A DNA stretch of 38,044 bases from Candidatus Termititenax persephonae (GTDB lineage Bacteria > Margulisbacteria > Termititenacia > Termititenacales > Termititenacaceae): the NCBI GenBank assembly GCA_003864475.1, contig BGZO01000013.1:1-38044 (forward strand). The letters are read 5' to 3'. A program made the position numbers and the translations under genes. Position 1 is the stretch's first letter. The number at the start of each line of letters is the position of its first letter. The notes below the pieces were generated by a model. It did not search any database. It was given only the letters and a program-made list of their open reading frames with translations, and was not told where the DNA came from. Positions 14,146-21,999 of this stretch are shown one piece after another.

Positions 14146-14855
14146 AAAAATTAAACAAAGCCAAGGCTTTGGTCTGCCTGTCAGGTGGGCAGGACAGCGC
14201 CACCTGTCTAATGTGGGCGGCGCAAGAATACGGCGCGGACAAAACTTACGCCGTCTCTTTTAACTATGGACAGAAACATGCGGTGGAACTGGCTTGCGCC
14301 CAAAAAATCGCTGAGATTTTAAACGTGGCCGGGCATTGTGTTCTAGACATCCCGGCCTTGAAGCAAATCGGTAACAGCGCACTGCTGGCGGACGATGCGG
14401 ACCTGAACGCTGTCCGGGACGGTCTGCCCGCGTCTTTTGTCCCCGGACGCAATATTATCTTTCTGAGCCAAGCCGCGGCTCTGGCCTATAAATTGGACTG
14501 CGGGATTTTAATCGTCGGCGTGGGTGAGACGGATTACAGCGGCTATCCCGACTGCCGCGAGTCCACTATTAAATCTCTCGAAACGGCCTTGAACCACGGC
14601 ATGGAAACGAACTTGGAAATCAGCGCGCCGTTGATGCACAAGGACAAGGCGGAGACTTGGGCCATGGCGTACCAATGCGGTGGGCAAGACGGCGTGGAAC
14701 TAATCCGCGAGCAGACGCACACCTGTTATCACGGCGACCATGAGACCAAGCAGGACTGGGGCTATGGCTGTGGGCAATGCCCGGCTTGCCAATTGCGGCG
14801 GCACGGATATGAAACTTTTCTGGCGCGGACACCGGAACTTCAGCCGCGTCCGTGA
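14142..14855 (+). CDS. queC: 7-cyano-7-deazaguanine synthase QueC
   Basis: A 237-residue ATP-dependent enzyme converting 7-carboxy-7-deazaguanine and ammonia into preQ0 on the way to queuosine in tRNA. The PP-loop SGGQDS is at residues 14-19, and the C-terminus carries the zinc-binding Cys cluster (CYHGDHE then CGQCPAC). The family motifs VPGRNI and GVGETDYSGYPDCR are present. It overlaps the 2TM gene (ATGA) and queE (GTGA), forming a tight operon. Length is as usual for the family. queD and queF are not in the window. Confidence 0.97.
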   Translation: MKKLNKAKALVCLSGGQDSATCLMWAAQEYGADKTYAVSFNYGQKHAVELACAQKIAEILNVAGHCVLDIPALKQIGNSALLADDADLNAVRDGLPASFVPGRNIIFLSQAAALAYKLDCGILIVGVGETDYSGYPDCRESTIKSLETALNHGMETNLEISAPLMHKDKAETWAMAYQCGGQDGVELIREQTHTCYHGDHETKQDWGYGCGQCPACQLRRHGYETFLARTPELQPRP

Positions 14856-15547
14856 TTATGCAGGCCAATATCCAAGAAATATTTCGCAGTATTCAGGGCG
14901 AAGGTTTCTATGCCGGGACACCAACGACTTTTGTGCGCTTCAGCGGGTGCAATCTGCGCTGCGCCTACTGCGACACGAAAAAATCGTGGCGCAAAACCAA
15001 ATATTGCGCCTATCAGCCCGTGGAGTTTACTCGGCGTTGGGTACGCGTGCCAAACGAGGTAGCCGTGGCGGACTGCGCGGACTTGATTTTGGGATTGTCG
15101 CCGCGGGGTCTGGTCAGTTTCACGGGGGGCGAGCCGCTGCTCCATGCCGGATATATCGCGCGGGTCATCAAATCGCTCGGCGGAGCTTACACGTATCTCA
15201 TCGAGACCAACGGCACATTGCCAGCGGCTGTGCGGCGGCTGCCGGATTTGCCTAACATTGTTTACTCCATCGATATAAAAAATCGGGGGTTTGTAAAATT
15301 TTATCAAGCCGTGCCGAGAAAATCCGGCAAATACGTTAAGATTATTTTGACAAAAAAAACCGAGGCGGAAGAAACTTTGCCGACATTGCGCGAAGCCGGG
15401 GTGTCCGCGCGAACACCGATTTTTCTCCAGCCGGTCGACAATAAACTCGACAAAAAGCAATTGCAAAAATTCATGTATATTTTGGAAAAAAATGGGTATA
15501 CATTTAAAGTAATCCCGCAACTGCACAGATTTGTACATTTAAAATAA
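14852..15547 (+). CDS. queE: 7-carboxy-7-deazaguanine synthase QueE
   Basis: A 231-residue radical SAM enzyme that makes 7-carboxy-7-deazaguanine, the substrate of QueC. CNLRCAYC gives Cys33, Cys37 and Cys40; FTGGEPLL binds SAM; SIQGEGFYAGTPTTFVRFSGC is the typical N-terminus. Translation may start at GTG 14852, inside the queC stop, or at ATG 14858; the protein differs by two residues. The order queC-queE with overlap fits one transcript. Confidence 0.96.
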   Translation: MIMQANIQEIFRSIQGEGFYAGTPTTFVRFSGCNLRCAYCDTKKSWRKTKYCAYQPVEFTRRWVRVPNEVAVADCADLILGLSPRGLVSFTGGEPLLHAGYIARVIKSLGGAYTYLIETNGTLPAAVRRLPDLPNIVYSIDIKNRGFVKFYQAVPRKSGKYVKIILTKKTEAEETLPTLREAGVSARTPIFLQPVDNKLDKKQLQKFMYILEKNGYTFKVIPQLHRFVHLK

Positions 15548-15613
15548 CAAAGCAACTCGCAACTGTTCATTATTGCACAGAAAAAATCAATATATTTTAG
15601 ACCCTTTTTTATG

Positions 15614-15637
15614 TTTTTGGCGTAAATAAGCCAAAAA
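15614..15637 (+). promoter_or_regulatory. Hairpin between queE and the sigma factor gene
   Basis: TTTTTGGC and GCCAAAAA form an 8-bp stem with an 8-base loop. It may end the queC-queE transcript, but no T run follows it. Confidence 0.45.
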
Positions 15638-15643
15638 CTACAC

Positions 15644-15660
15644 TTGGCAAAAAAAATGCC
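15644..15660 (+). promoter_or_regulatory. Possible sigma-54-type promoter of the sigma factor gene
   Basis: TTGGCA, then eight bases, then TGC: the GG (15646-15647) and GC (15658-15659) are spaced by exactly 10 bp, as in -24/-12 promoters, and the -24 block matches TTGGCA fully. The -12 block has ATGC where TTGC is usual. Start would be near 15671, 28 bp before the ATG. It could equally be a chance inverted repeat (GGCA/TGCC). Confidence 0.35.
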
Positions 15661-15698
15661 ATTTATCTGCCCGTAACAAATAAAAACGGGGGGAAACA

Positions 15699-16514
15699 AT
15701 GGCAATCATCACGAGAACCAAAACTGATAAGGTGGAAAAAAAATTAACTTCAGAGGAAATATTACAACTCAAAAATACGGAAAAGAAAATCATTGCCAAA
15801 CTGGTCAGCGGCAGTTTGGGCGGCGGGCTTTCCCCAGAAAAAAATCAACTGGTTATGGAGAATTTTCCGCTAGCCATTTACATGGCCAAGAAATATGTCC
15901 GTAAGGACGTGGATATTCAGGACTTAGTGCAGGTCGCGGCGATTGGCCTCATCAAGGCGGTAAAAAAATACAATCCGTCGCGTAAAACTAAGCTGTCTTA
16001 CTACGCCATCCCAACTATTGACGGCGAGTTGAAACATTATATCCGCGACAATTGCTACAGCATCCGCGTCTCGCGTAAATGTGTGGAGTTGAACGCGCGG
16101 ATTCAAAAATTCCGCGAGGATTTTTTGTACACCAACGGCCGCGAGGTAACGCGGACGGAGATTGCCAAGAAATTTAAACTCAAGCTAAAAACACTGGACA
16201 AGATTATCCAGACGGTCAACGCGCATTACCTGACTTCGCTGGACGCTCCGGTCGGCAGTACCGGGCATAAGGACAGCTTTATCAGGCTGGAAGAAATTGT
16301 CGGCGGCGGATGCTTTACCGAGGATATTTTGGAGAGGGAGGGCTTGGTCGAGGCTTTGCGTGCCTTGAACCTGCGCGACCAAATGATTATCAAGTACCAT
16401 TTCGTCAGCGAGCGCAGTCAGGCGGACATTGCCAAGCGTTTTAATATCACGCAGGCGCAGGTCTCGCGCGTCATCCGCAACTCCTGCCAGAAAATCGCGC
16501 TGGCCTTAGCATAA
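15699..16514 (+). CDS. Sigma-70-family RNA polymerase sigma factor (SigB/SigF-like)
   Basis: A 271-residue alternative sigma factor. Region 2 (~55-125) includes QDLVQVAAIGLIKAVKKYNPSRKTKLSYYAIPTIDGELKHYIRDN, the SigB/SigF type signature; region 3 lies around 125-195 and region 4 (~220-268) ends in an HTH with SQADIAKRFNITQAQVSRVI. It should direct RNA polymerase to a stress, surface or developmental regulon; no anti-sigma gene is adjacent. CGGGGGGAAACA provides the Shine-Dalgarno. The gene ends 1 bp from the convergent META gene. Confidence 0.92.
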   Translation: MAIITRTKTDKVEKKLTSEEILQLKNTEKKIIAKLVSGSLGGGLSPEKNQLVMENFPLAIYMAKKYVRKDVDIQDLVQVAAIGLIKAVKKYNPSRKTKLSYYAIPTIDGELKHYIRDNCYSIRVSRKCVELNARIQKFREDFLYTNGREVTRTEIAKKFKLKLKTLDKIIQTVNAHYLTSLDAPVGSTGHKDSFIRLEEIVGGGCFTEDILEREGLVEALRALNLRDQMIIKYHFVSERSQADIAKRFNITQAQVSRVIRNSCQKIALALA

Positions 16515-16515
16515 T

Positions 16516-16929
16516 TCAAGGCAGGGCCTCGAACTCTGCCAATGGCCGACCCTGCGCGTCCAAGAGAAAGAGTCGGCGGCCTTGAATTTTGTAGGTTTTG
16601 GTCTGGGGCAAGGCCTTAAAAAAATTATCTTCTACGGCGTTGGCTTCCGGGGATATGCCCAGCATCTTGGTCGAAGCCAGCGCGGAAAAAGACAATTTAT
16701 TTTGCCCGCCCAGCGCGTAAGTTCCGGCAAAACGGTTGACTCCGCCATGACCATTGGCCGTGCCGTCTTCTTGCAAAATTAATTGCACCTGCGGTGCGGA
16801 AACTTTTTGTCCGTCCAGCTTGGTCAAATGCCACGGCGTTTTCTGCAGAGCCGCCGCCGGTTTGTCCCCTGCCGCGAGGAGCAGTCCGCCCATTAAAACA
16901 GCCACCGCTAAAGTTTTTAAAATTTGCAT
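16516..16929 (-). CDS. META-domain (HslJ-like) exported protein
   Basis: A 137-residue protein with an N-terminal signal peptide (hydrophobic core ~5-20, likely cleavage after the Ala-rich AAGDKPAAA region) and a META domain: TPWHLTKLDGQ, then VQLILQEDGTANGHGGVNRFAGTY and the LSFSALASTKMLG strand. There is no lipobox Cys, so it is probably periplasmic. META proteins are linked to heat-shock or stress response and often surface stability; exact role unknown. It has AGGAGGATTTC before its ATG. Confidence 0.85.
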   Translation of the reverse strand: MQILKTLAVAVLMGGLLLAAGDKPAAALQKTPWHLTKLDGQKVSAPQVQLILQEDGTANGHGGVNRFAGTYALGGQNKLSFSALASTKMLGISPEANAVEDNFFKALPQTKTYKIQGRRLFLLDAQGRPLAEFEALP

Positions 16930-16972
16930 GAAATCCTCCTCAAATAATTTATATTGAAAATCCTAGACTACT

Positions 16973-17001
16973 TTGTCCAAAATTGCCAGATGACGTATAA
17001 T
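16973..17001 (+). promoter_or_regulatory. Promoter of tRNA-Ser (GGA)
   Basis: TTGTCC (16973-16978) and TATAAT (16996-17001) with a 17-bp spacer. The start near 17008 lies 7 bp before the tRNA. Confidence 0.7.
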
Positions 17002-17014
17002 ATTTTTTACGTGC

Positions 17015-17099
17015 GGAGAGGTGTCCGAGTGGTCGATGGTGCAACATTGGAAATGTTGTATACCGCAAGGTATCGCGAGTTCGAATCTCGCCCTCTCCG
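17015..17099 (+). tRNA. tRNA-Ser (anticodon GGA)
   Basis: The acceptor GGAGAGG/CCTCTCC is followed by G. The anticodon loop TTGGAAA gives GGA (reading UCC/UCU), and there is a long variable arm. CCA is not encoded, unlike most tRNAs here. A 10-bp-stem hairpin (17098-17119) begins on the last bases of the gene. Confidence 0.95.
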
Positions 17100-17119
17100 C
17101 TCGCACAGATGTGCGAGCG
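17098..17119 (+). terminator. Hairpin abutting the tRNA-Ser (GGA) 3' end
   Basis: CGCTCGCACA and TGTGCGAGCG pair perfectly around GA. The stem starts on the penultimate acceptor base, so folding competes with the tRNA 3' end; a terminator or processing signal is likely. No T run follows. Confidence 0.5.
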
Positions 17120-17128
17120 TCAGCGCGT

Positions 17129-17215
17129 CGAACTTCACCCTGCCAGCTTGGTTAGCTGACAGGATTTCCTCGGCGGCTTGAAGCCGCTCTCGGTTACAAG
17201 CGCAGCGACGTGAAG
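17129..17215 (+). repeat. Multi-hairpin repeat, second genomic copy
   Basis: 87 bp aligning without gaps to the reverse complement of 13294-13380, with about 13 differences. The stems CAGCT/AGCTG and GCGGCTT/AAGCCGC are conserved. The remaining sequence to 17289 contains further GC-rich inverted repeats (for example around ACACAACGTGTGC) and no gene. Confidence 0.8.
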
Positions 17216-17289
17216 AGAGACCCACAAGCACACAACGTGTGCGCCGTGAGTGTTTGGACAAACCGCCCTGCGGCGCAGGCCAAATGAAA

Positions 17290-17712
17290 CTATTTCCTCA
17301 ACAACCGTTCTATCATCTCTTCAGCAGAAGCTCCTTCGTAAAGGATTGTTTTTATTATTTCTCTTCGACAATGGTCGAGCATAAAACCAGCCAAGCTCCC
17401 ATATCTTGCTTTGAATCGCGTTTCATGTCTGGCAATATCCCGCAAAAGTTCGGCGGCCAACAGCGTATCCGCAGTATTTGTATTGACAATCCATTCCAGC
17501 GTGCCAACAACTCTATCAAAATCAGGCACATTGTCGGTACAGAGTCGTTCCGGGTCTTTGATTTCTCTAATTAGCCTGGCTTTCTCGACTCTCGGACTTA
17601 GGTGTTCGCAATACTTTATTTTCTCCGCGTAAACGAACTCACGAAAGTCGTTAAATATTTTTTTCGGAAAACCTAAAAATCTGGCGGCAACATTTTTTCT
17701 GGCAATGAACAT
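17290..17712 (-). CDS. Hypothetical 140-residue helical protein
   Basis: Not recognised. A good Shine-Dalgarno (AAAGGAGATTTTC) precedes the ATG at 17712. The protein is all-helical and charged, with a Cys in HCRREIIKTILYEG and a C-terminal EEMIERLLRK helix. No membrane segment or signal. It lies between two repeat clusters, the hairpin repeat downstream and the tandem 213-bp array upstream, and has no partner gene. Confidence 0.7.
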   Translation of the reverse strand: MFIARKNVAARFLGFPKKIFNDFREFVYAEKIKYCEHLSPRVEKARLIREIKDPERLCTDNVPDFDRVVGTLEWIVNTNTADTLLAAELLRDIARHETRFKARYGSLAGFMLDHCRREIIKTILYEGASAEEMIERLLRK

Positions 17713-17781
17713 GAAAATCTCCTTTCTTAAAAGCTTACTGTTTTATCGTCAACAGCGCAAAATTGTTGCAAATATTTTGGC

Positions 17782-18365
17782 GAGACGCGCTCTCCTGGGC
17801 TTGCCGGGGCAAGCCCAGTCCGAGCTTTCGATTCCCGGTCGCAATAGTCCGCAGGACTATTGCTTTTGTCGCGGCCATCGACGCGCCTGTCGGCTTGGGA
17901 TTTTCTCTGTGTTTCACAATGGCAGCCCCAAGGGGAATCGTTCCTTCGTCGCGGTCGCCACTGCGCCGCTGGCGCGGCGCGCTCCCGCGCTGCGGAGACG
18001 CGCTCTCCTGGGTTTGCCGAGGCAAACCCAGTCCGAGCTTTCGATTCCCAGCCGCAATAGTCCGCGGGACTATTGCTTTTGTCGCGGCTTATCGACGTGC
18101 CTGCCGGCTTAGGATTTTCTCTGTGTTTCACAATGGCAGCCCCAAGGAGAATCGTTCCTTCGTCGCGGTCGCCATTGCGCCGCTGGTGCGGCACGCTCCC
18201 GCGCTGCGGAGACGCGCTTTCCTGGGCTTGCCGGGACAAGCCCAGTCCGAGCTTTCGATTCCCGGTCGCAATAGTCCGCATGACTATTGCTTTTGTCGTG
18301 GCTGTCGACGTGCCTGCCGGCTTAGGATTTTCTCTGTGTTTCACAATGGCAGCCCCAAGGGGAAT
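17782..18365 (-). repeat. Three tandem 213-214-bp units ending in tRNA-Glu 3' sequence
   Basis: Units begin GAGACGCGC at 17782, 17995 and 18209. Each contains a CTGGGCTTGCC/GGCAAGCCCAG hairpin, a GCAATAGTCC/GGACTATTGC hairpin and, at its far end, about 20 bases matching the 3' end of tRNA-Glu (TGGCAGCCCC at 17920, 18134 and 18347). Only the third is joined to a full tRNA. In unit 2 the first stem has a compensated change (C-G to T-A). The long open frames across the array are a product of GC-rich repeats and are not genes. Confidence 0.9.
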
Positions 18366-18421
18366 CGAACCCCTATTGCGAGATTGAGAATCTCGTGTCC
18401 TGACCATTAGACGATGGGGCC
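18347..18421 (-). tRNA. tRNA-Glu (anticodon CTC)
   Basis: On the minus strand GGCCCCA pairs with TGGGGCT (one G-U pair), then G and encoded CCA. The anticodon loop TTCTCAA gives CTC (reading GAG). The T-arm is GGGGTTCGATTCCCC. Its 3' end is reproduced twice in the tandem repeat array that follows it. Confidence 0.95.
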
Positions 18422-18469
18422 AGCGGACAAAGAGACAGGTATTTTAAAATATTTTAGGTAATTTTACCA

Positions 18470-18820
18470 TTATTTCCTGCGCTTGCTGTAGGCAGTCAAC
18501 ATATCACACAAGAAATCCCGCTTGTTTTTGTCAAAAGAGTTAATTACCCCCATGATAGACGCTGTCTGAATGCGCGTAAATTGAATGTCATCGTCGCGAA
18601 ACCAGAAATCTATACCGACACCGAGATGCTTAGAAATTTTTTGCAAAATATCCAGACGCACATAACGGTTGCCCTTTTCAATCTGATAATAATGGGCATA
18701 ATCAATAGCGTATTTGTCAGCCATGTGTTGCAAAGAATACTTCAGCCTGACACGAACAGACCGCAGTTTATCACCAATAACTTTACGTATATCTTTGTTG
18801 TCGGTCATTTTGCATTCCAT
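18470..18820 (-). CDS. XRE-family transcriptional regulator
   Basis: A 116-residue repressor-like protein. Residues ~12-70 form a Cro/CI-type HTH (IGDKLRSVRVRLKYSLQHMADKYAIDYAHYYQIEKGNRYVRLDILQKISKHLGV), with the recognition helix around AHYYQIEKG. The remaining ~45 residues are a short helical tail, perhaps for dimerisation. Two starts are possible (18820 or 18808); neither has a good Shine-Dalgarno. A CACTA-TTT-TAGTG palindrome at 18825-18837, just upstream, is the natural autoregulatory operator. Confidence 0.9.
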   Translation of the reverse strand: MECKMTDNKDIRKVIGDKLRSVRVRLKYSLQHMADKYAIDYAHYYQIEKGNRYVRLDILQKISKHLGVGIDFWFRDDDIQFTRIQTASIMGVINSFDKNKRDFLCDMLTAYSKRRK

Positions 18821-18824
18821 ATAA

Positions 18825-18837
18825 CACTATTTTAGTG
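18825..18837 (-). promoter_or_regulatory. Palindromic operator candidate of the XRE gene
   Basis: CACTA-TTT-TAGTG, perfect 5-bp arms, 5 bp upstream of the longer XRE start. Between 18838 and 19045 I see only AT-rich and repeat-like intergenic sequence, no gene. Confidence 0.5.
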
Positions 18838-19045
18838 AATCATAATTGTTTATTCGTAACTATGATATATATTAAATATTCATATCCGGTACCCCTTACG
18901 GTTTTCGTTTTGCCAGGCTTGCCTAGCTTGGCTTCCGTAAGCCGGGAGAAAATATGTTATGCTAAAAAATTATGCCTAATATGCTTGGCGGCGCAGATAG
19001 CGTTATGTAGAACCGCAGGCCGCGCAAAGCCAAGATTAAGGCAGG

Positions 19046-20353
19046 TCAAAGCGGCTTCCGCCCAATCGAATAATACTTAAACCCCTGTTCTTTCAGGAGC
19101 GTTGGGTTAAAAATATTCCGCCCGTCAAAAATCACGGGGTTTTTCAGGCTGGCCTTGATACGCGCAAAGTCCGGCTCGCGAAAATCATTCCACTCGGTCA
19201 GGATGAGCAGGGCATCGGCCTTGTCCAGCGCGGCATAATTGTCCGGCTGATACTCGATTTGTGTGCCAAAAATCTTTCTGGCTTCATTCAGCGCTTCCGG
19301 GTCGCTGGCGCTGATTTGCGCACCGGATTGCCGAAGCGCATTGATGATGGCAATCGCCGGAGCCTCACGCATGTCATTGGTTTGCGGCTTGAAAGCCAAA
19401 CCCCAAACGGCAAATTTTTTGCCGGAGAGGTTCGTGCCAAAATGTTGTTTTATTTTGGCGACCAGCGTCTGTTTTTGTTTTTCATTGACGCTCTCCACGG
19501 ACTGCAAAAGTTCCAGCGCGTAGCCATGCTCCTGCGCCGTGCGGATGATTGCCTTCACGTCCTTGGGAAAACAGGAGCCGCCGTAGCCAATACCGGGAAA
19601 TAAAAAACGTTTGCCCACGCGCGGGTCGGAACCCAGCCCCTGCCGTACCATGTCAATATCGGCATCGACCAACTCACAAAGATTCGCCAAATCATTCATA
19701 AAAGAAATGCGCGTGGCCAGCATGGCATTGGCGGCATACTTGGTCATCTCGGCAGAGCGCGTGGACATGCGGATAATCGGCGCACCAGTCCGCACAAATG
19801 GCGCATAAAGCGTCTCCATGATTTTGAACGCCTTGTCGCTGTCCGTGCCGATAATGATACGGTCAGGCTTGAGAAAATCCTCGATGGCCGCGCCCTCCTT
19901 GAGAAACTCCGGGTTGGACACCACGGCAAAAGGCTGTTGGGTTTCCGCGGCAATCACGGCTTTTACCTTGTCCGCAGTGCCGACTGGCACGGTGGATTTG
20001 TCCACGATTACCTTGTAACCATCGAGGTTGGCACCGATAGTTTTGGCCGCCGCCAGCACATACTGCAGGTCGGCTGAGCCGTCTTCGCCGGACGGAGTCC
20101 CGACCGAGATAAAACAAATATCCGCATTCCGTACGGCCGTTCGGATATCGGTAGAAAAAGATAATCTCTTCTTCTCCACATTTTTCTTGACCAATGTTGT
20201 CAAACCCGGTTCATAAATCGGAATCATTCCCGCGCACAGCGCGTCAATCTTGGCTTGGTCGGTATCGACGCACACCACGTCATTGCCTGTCTCGGCAAAG
20301 CAAGTGCCGTCGACTAAGCCCACGTAGCCAGTCCCAATCACACAAAGTTTCAT
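19046..20353 (-). CDS. ugd: UDP-glucose 6-dehydrogenase
   Basis: A 435-residue NAD-dependent enzyme oxidising UDP-glucose to UDP-glucuronate for surface polysaccharide. The N-terminal Rossmann domain starts VIGTGYVGL; the catalytic nucleophile is Cys261 in GYGGSCFPKD, with Lys264 of the same motif. The middle and C-terminal UDP-binding domains (FAVWGLAFKPQTNDMREAP; ILTEWNDFREPDF) are complete. UDP-glucuronate could supply the glycosyltransferase at 7.9 kb, but this is speculation. A TAGTAT box at 20370-20365 gives a leader of only ~5 bases. It diverges from nadB with 85 bp between them. Confidence 0.96.
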   Translation of the reverse strand: MKLCVIGTGYVGLVDGTCFAETGNDVVCVDTDQAKIDALCAGMIPIYEPGLTTLVKKNVEKKRLSFSTDIRTAVRNADICFISVGTPSGEDGSADLQYVLAAAKTIGANLDGYKVIVDKSTVPVGTADKVKAVIAAETQQPFAVVSNPEFLKEGAAIEDFLKPDRIIIGTDSDKAFKIMETLYAPFVRTGAPIIRMSTRSAEMTKYAANAMLATRISFMNDLANLCELVDADIDMVRQGLGSDPRVGKRFLFPGIGYGGSCFPKDVKAIIRTAQEHGYALELLQSVESVNEKQKQTLVAKIKQHFGTNLSGKKFAVWGLAFKPQTNDMREAPAIAIINALRQSGAQISASDPEALNEARKIFGTQIEYQPDNYAALDKADALLILTEWNDFREPDFARIKASLKNPVIFDGRNIFNPTLLKEQGFKYYSIGRKPL

Positions 20354-20424
20354 CGGGGGTCATGATACTACAGCCCCAATTTATGGGCAATCTTACCGCT
20401 TGGTAAGCAAAGCGAACTTCATTA

Positions 20425-20430
20425 TATAAT
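20425..20430 (+). promoter_or_regulatory. -10 box of nadB (near-leaderless mRNA)
   Basis: TATAAT ends 8 bp before the ATG at 20439, predicting transcription start near 20437. No Shine-Dalgarno lies before this ATG. Confidence 0.6.
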
Positions 20431-20438
20431 CGCTGTCA

Positions 20439-21953
20439 ATGTTGGACGAAGTTTATTTTACGGATGTGCTGATTGTCGGGGCGGGAGTCGCCGGGTTGTC
20501 GGCGGCTATCGAGGCGGCCAAGGGCGGCAAAGTTTTCTTGGCGCATAAAGGCGACCCCAATATCAGCAGCACCCAGTTGGCGCAGGGCGGCGTGGCCGTG
20601 GTCATGGACAAGACCGACAGCCCGGTTTTTCATTATCGGGACACGTTATACGCCGGGGCGGGACTGTGTACCCAAAAAGCGGTCAAGGTCCTGGTCGCCG
20701 AGGGCATACCGCGCGTCAGGGAATTGCTGGAGATGGGCGTGGTTTTTGACCGCGACGACAGCGGATTGATTCTTGGCCAAGAGGCGGCACATTCACATCG
20801 GCGGATACTCCATGCCGGGGACACGACCGGGGCAGAGGTAGAACGCGGGATGCTGGCCTATTTGCAAAAAAACAACGGGGACAATTTGACGCTCAGCCCC
20901 GCCACGCAATGCCTGGAACTGCTGTTGGAGCGCGGGCGTTGTGTCGGCGGAATATTTTTAAGAGACGGGCGGCAGTTCGCGGTACTGGCACGGAACACTG
21001 TTTTGGCCACGGGCGGTTATGTACAGGTCTTCAAGTACAATACAAATTTTGCTGACCTGTGCGGCGACGGCATCGCGCTGGCTTATCGTGCTGGTGCGCG
21101 CATCCGCGACATGGAGTTCGTGCAGTTTCATCCGACCTCGCTTTATGAGACGCGGCCGCAGGGAAGCCAGTTTTTGATTTCCGAGGCGGTGCGCGGCGAG
21201 GGGGCGGTCCTGCGCAATGTCCGGCGGCGGCGTTTCATGCCGGACTATCATGCCCACGCCGAATTGGCTCCACGCGATGTGGTGTCCCGCGCCATCGTCG
21301 CCGAGATGCGCAAAACCAACGCCGACCATGTGCTACTGGATTTCACGACGGCGGCGATTGATATTCCGGCGCGTTTCCCCTCGATTTATCGGCAATGCCA
21401 AGACTTGCGCATCAATGTCGCCAAAGATTTAGTCCCGGTCGTGCCGGCGGCGCATTACTCGATGGGCGGCATCGCCACGGATATTTTTGGGCGGACAAGC
21501 GTCCCCGGCCTGCTGGCCTGCGGCGAGTGCGCCTCAACTGGCGTGCATGGCGCGAACCGTCTGGCGAGCAATTCATTATTGGAAGGACTGGTTTTCGGTC
21601 GGCGCGCGGCCGTTGCGGCCTTGCGGGACAAGGGACGCGGCGGAGCCGCGGCAGGGAAACACGCCGTGCCGCTAAGGAAACCTGTCGGCAATCGCGCGGC
21701 AATACAGGAGATTATGTGGCGGCAGGCGGGGATAATCCGCGATGGTGCGGGCTTAAAAACGGCTTGGCAAAAATTGCAAAACCTGCCCACCAGCTCGCCC
21801 GATGAAGACAACCTGCTGCTCTGCGCTAAGCTCTGTGTCAGCGGGGCTTGGCGCCGCCGGGAAAGCCGCGGCTCACACTATCGCGTGGACTACCCGCGGC
21901 GCGGGTGGCTGGCCAGACATTCAGATTCGCATTTGCCAAACCGCAAAATTTAG
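20439..21953 (+). CDS. nadB: L-aspartate oxidase NadB
   Basis: A 504-residue FAD enzyme oxidising L-aspartate to iminoaspartate, the first step of NAD synthesis. The FAD motif LIVGAGVAGLSAA is at ~11-23; HSHRRILHAGDTTGAEVE, EFVQFHPTSL and LLACGECASTGVHGANRLASNSLLE are family signatures, including active-site His and Arg. The C-terminal helical domain is shortish. nadA and nadC are not in the window. The gene has a -10 box right before its start codon and no Shine-Dalgarno. Confidence 0.96.
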   Translation: MLDEVYFTDVLIVGAGVAGLSAAIEAAKGGKVFLAHKGDPNISSTQLAQGGVAVVMDKTDSPVFHYRDTLYAGAGLCTQKAVKVLVAEGIPRVRELLEMGVVFDRDDSGLILGQEAAHSHRRILHAGDTTGAEVERGMLAYLQKNNGDNLTLSPATQCLELLLERGRCVGGIFLRDGRQFAVLARNTVLATGGYVQVFKYNTNFADLCGDGIALAYRAGARIRDMEFVQFHPTSLYETRPQGSQFLISEAVRGEGAVLRNVRRRRFMPDYHAHAELAPRDVVSRAIVAEMRKTNADHVLLDFTTAAIDIPARFPSIYRQCQDLRINVAKDLVPVVPAAHYSMGGIATDIFGRTSVPGLLACGECASTGVHGANRLASNSLLEGLVFGRRAAVAALRDKGRGGAAAGKHAVPLRKPVGNRAAIQEIMWRQAGIIRDGAGLKTAWQKLQNLPTSSPDEDNLLLCAKLCVSGAWRRRESRGSHYRVDYPRRGWLARHSDSHLPNRKI

Positions 21954-21965
21954 CCAAAACGATAT

Positions 21966-21993
21966 TTGCGCAAAATCTTTCTTGTGCTATAAT
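21966..21993 (+). promoter_or_regulatory. Promoter of rpsB-tsf-tRNA-Gln
   Basis: TTGCGC (21966-21971), 16 bp, then TATAAT (21988-21993) with a TG extension (TGCTATAAT). It lies 12 bp after the nadB stop and is the strongest promoter in the window by consensus. Confidence 0.75.
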
Positions 21994-21999
21994 GCCGTC

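Noticed and set aside
14740-15255. 171-codon ORF in another frame over queC/queE
   Set aside because: Shadow of two well-identified genes.
17727-18410. Long open frames on both strands across the tandem 213-bp array (up to ~226 codons)
   Set aside because: They repeat with the unit, are Arg/Pro/Ala-rich shadows of GC-rich hairpins, run on both strands at once and include tRNA-Glu 3' sequence.
18835-19080. 81-codon plus-strand ORF upstream of the XRE gene
   Set aside because: Overlaps the XRE operator region and the 3' end of ugd, has no Shine-Dalgarno and low-complexity composition.
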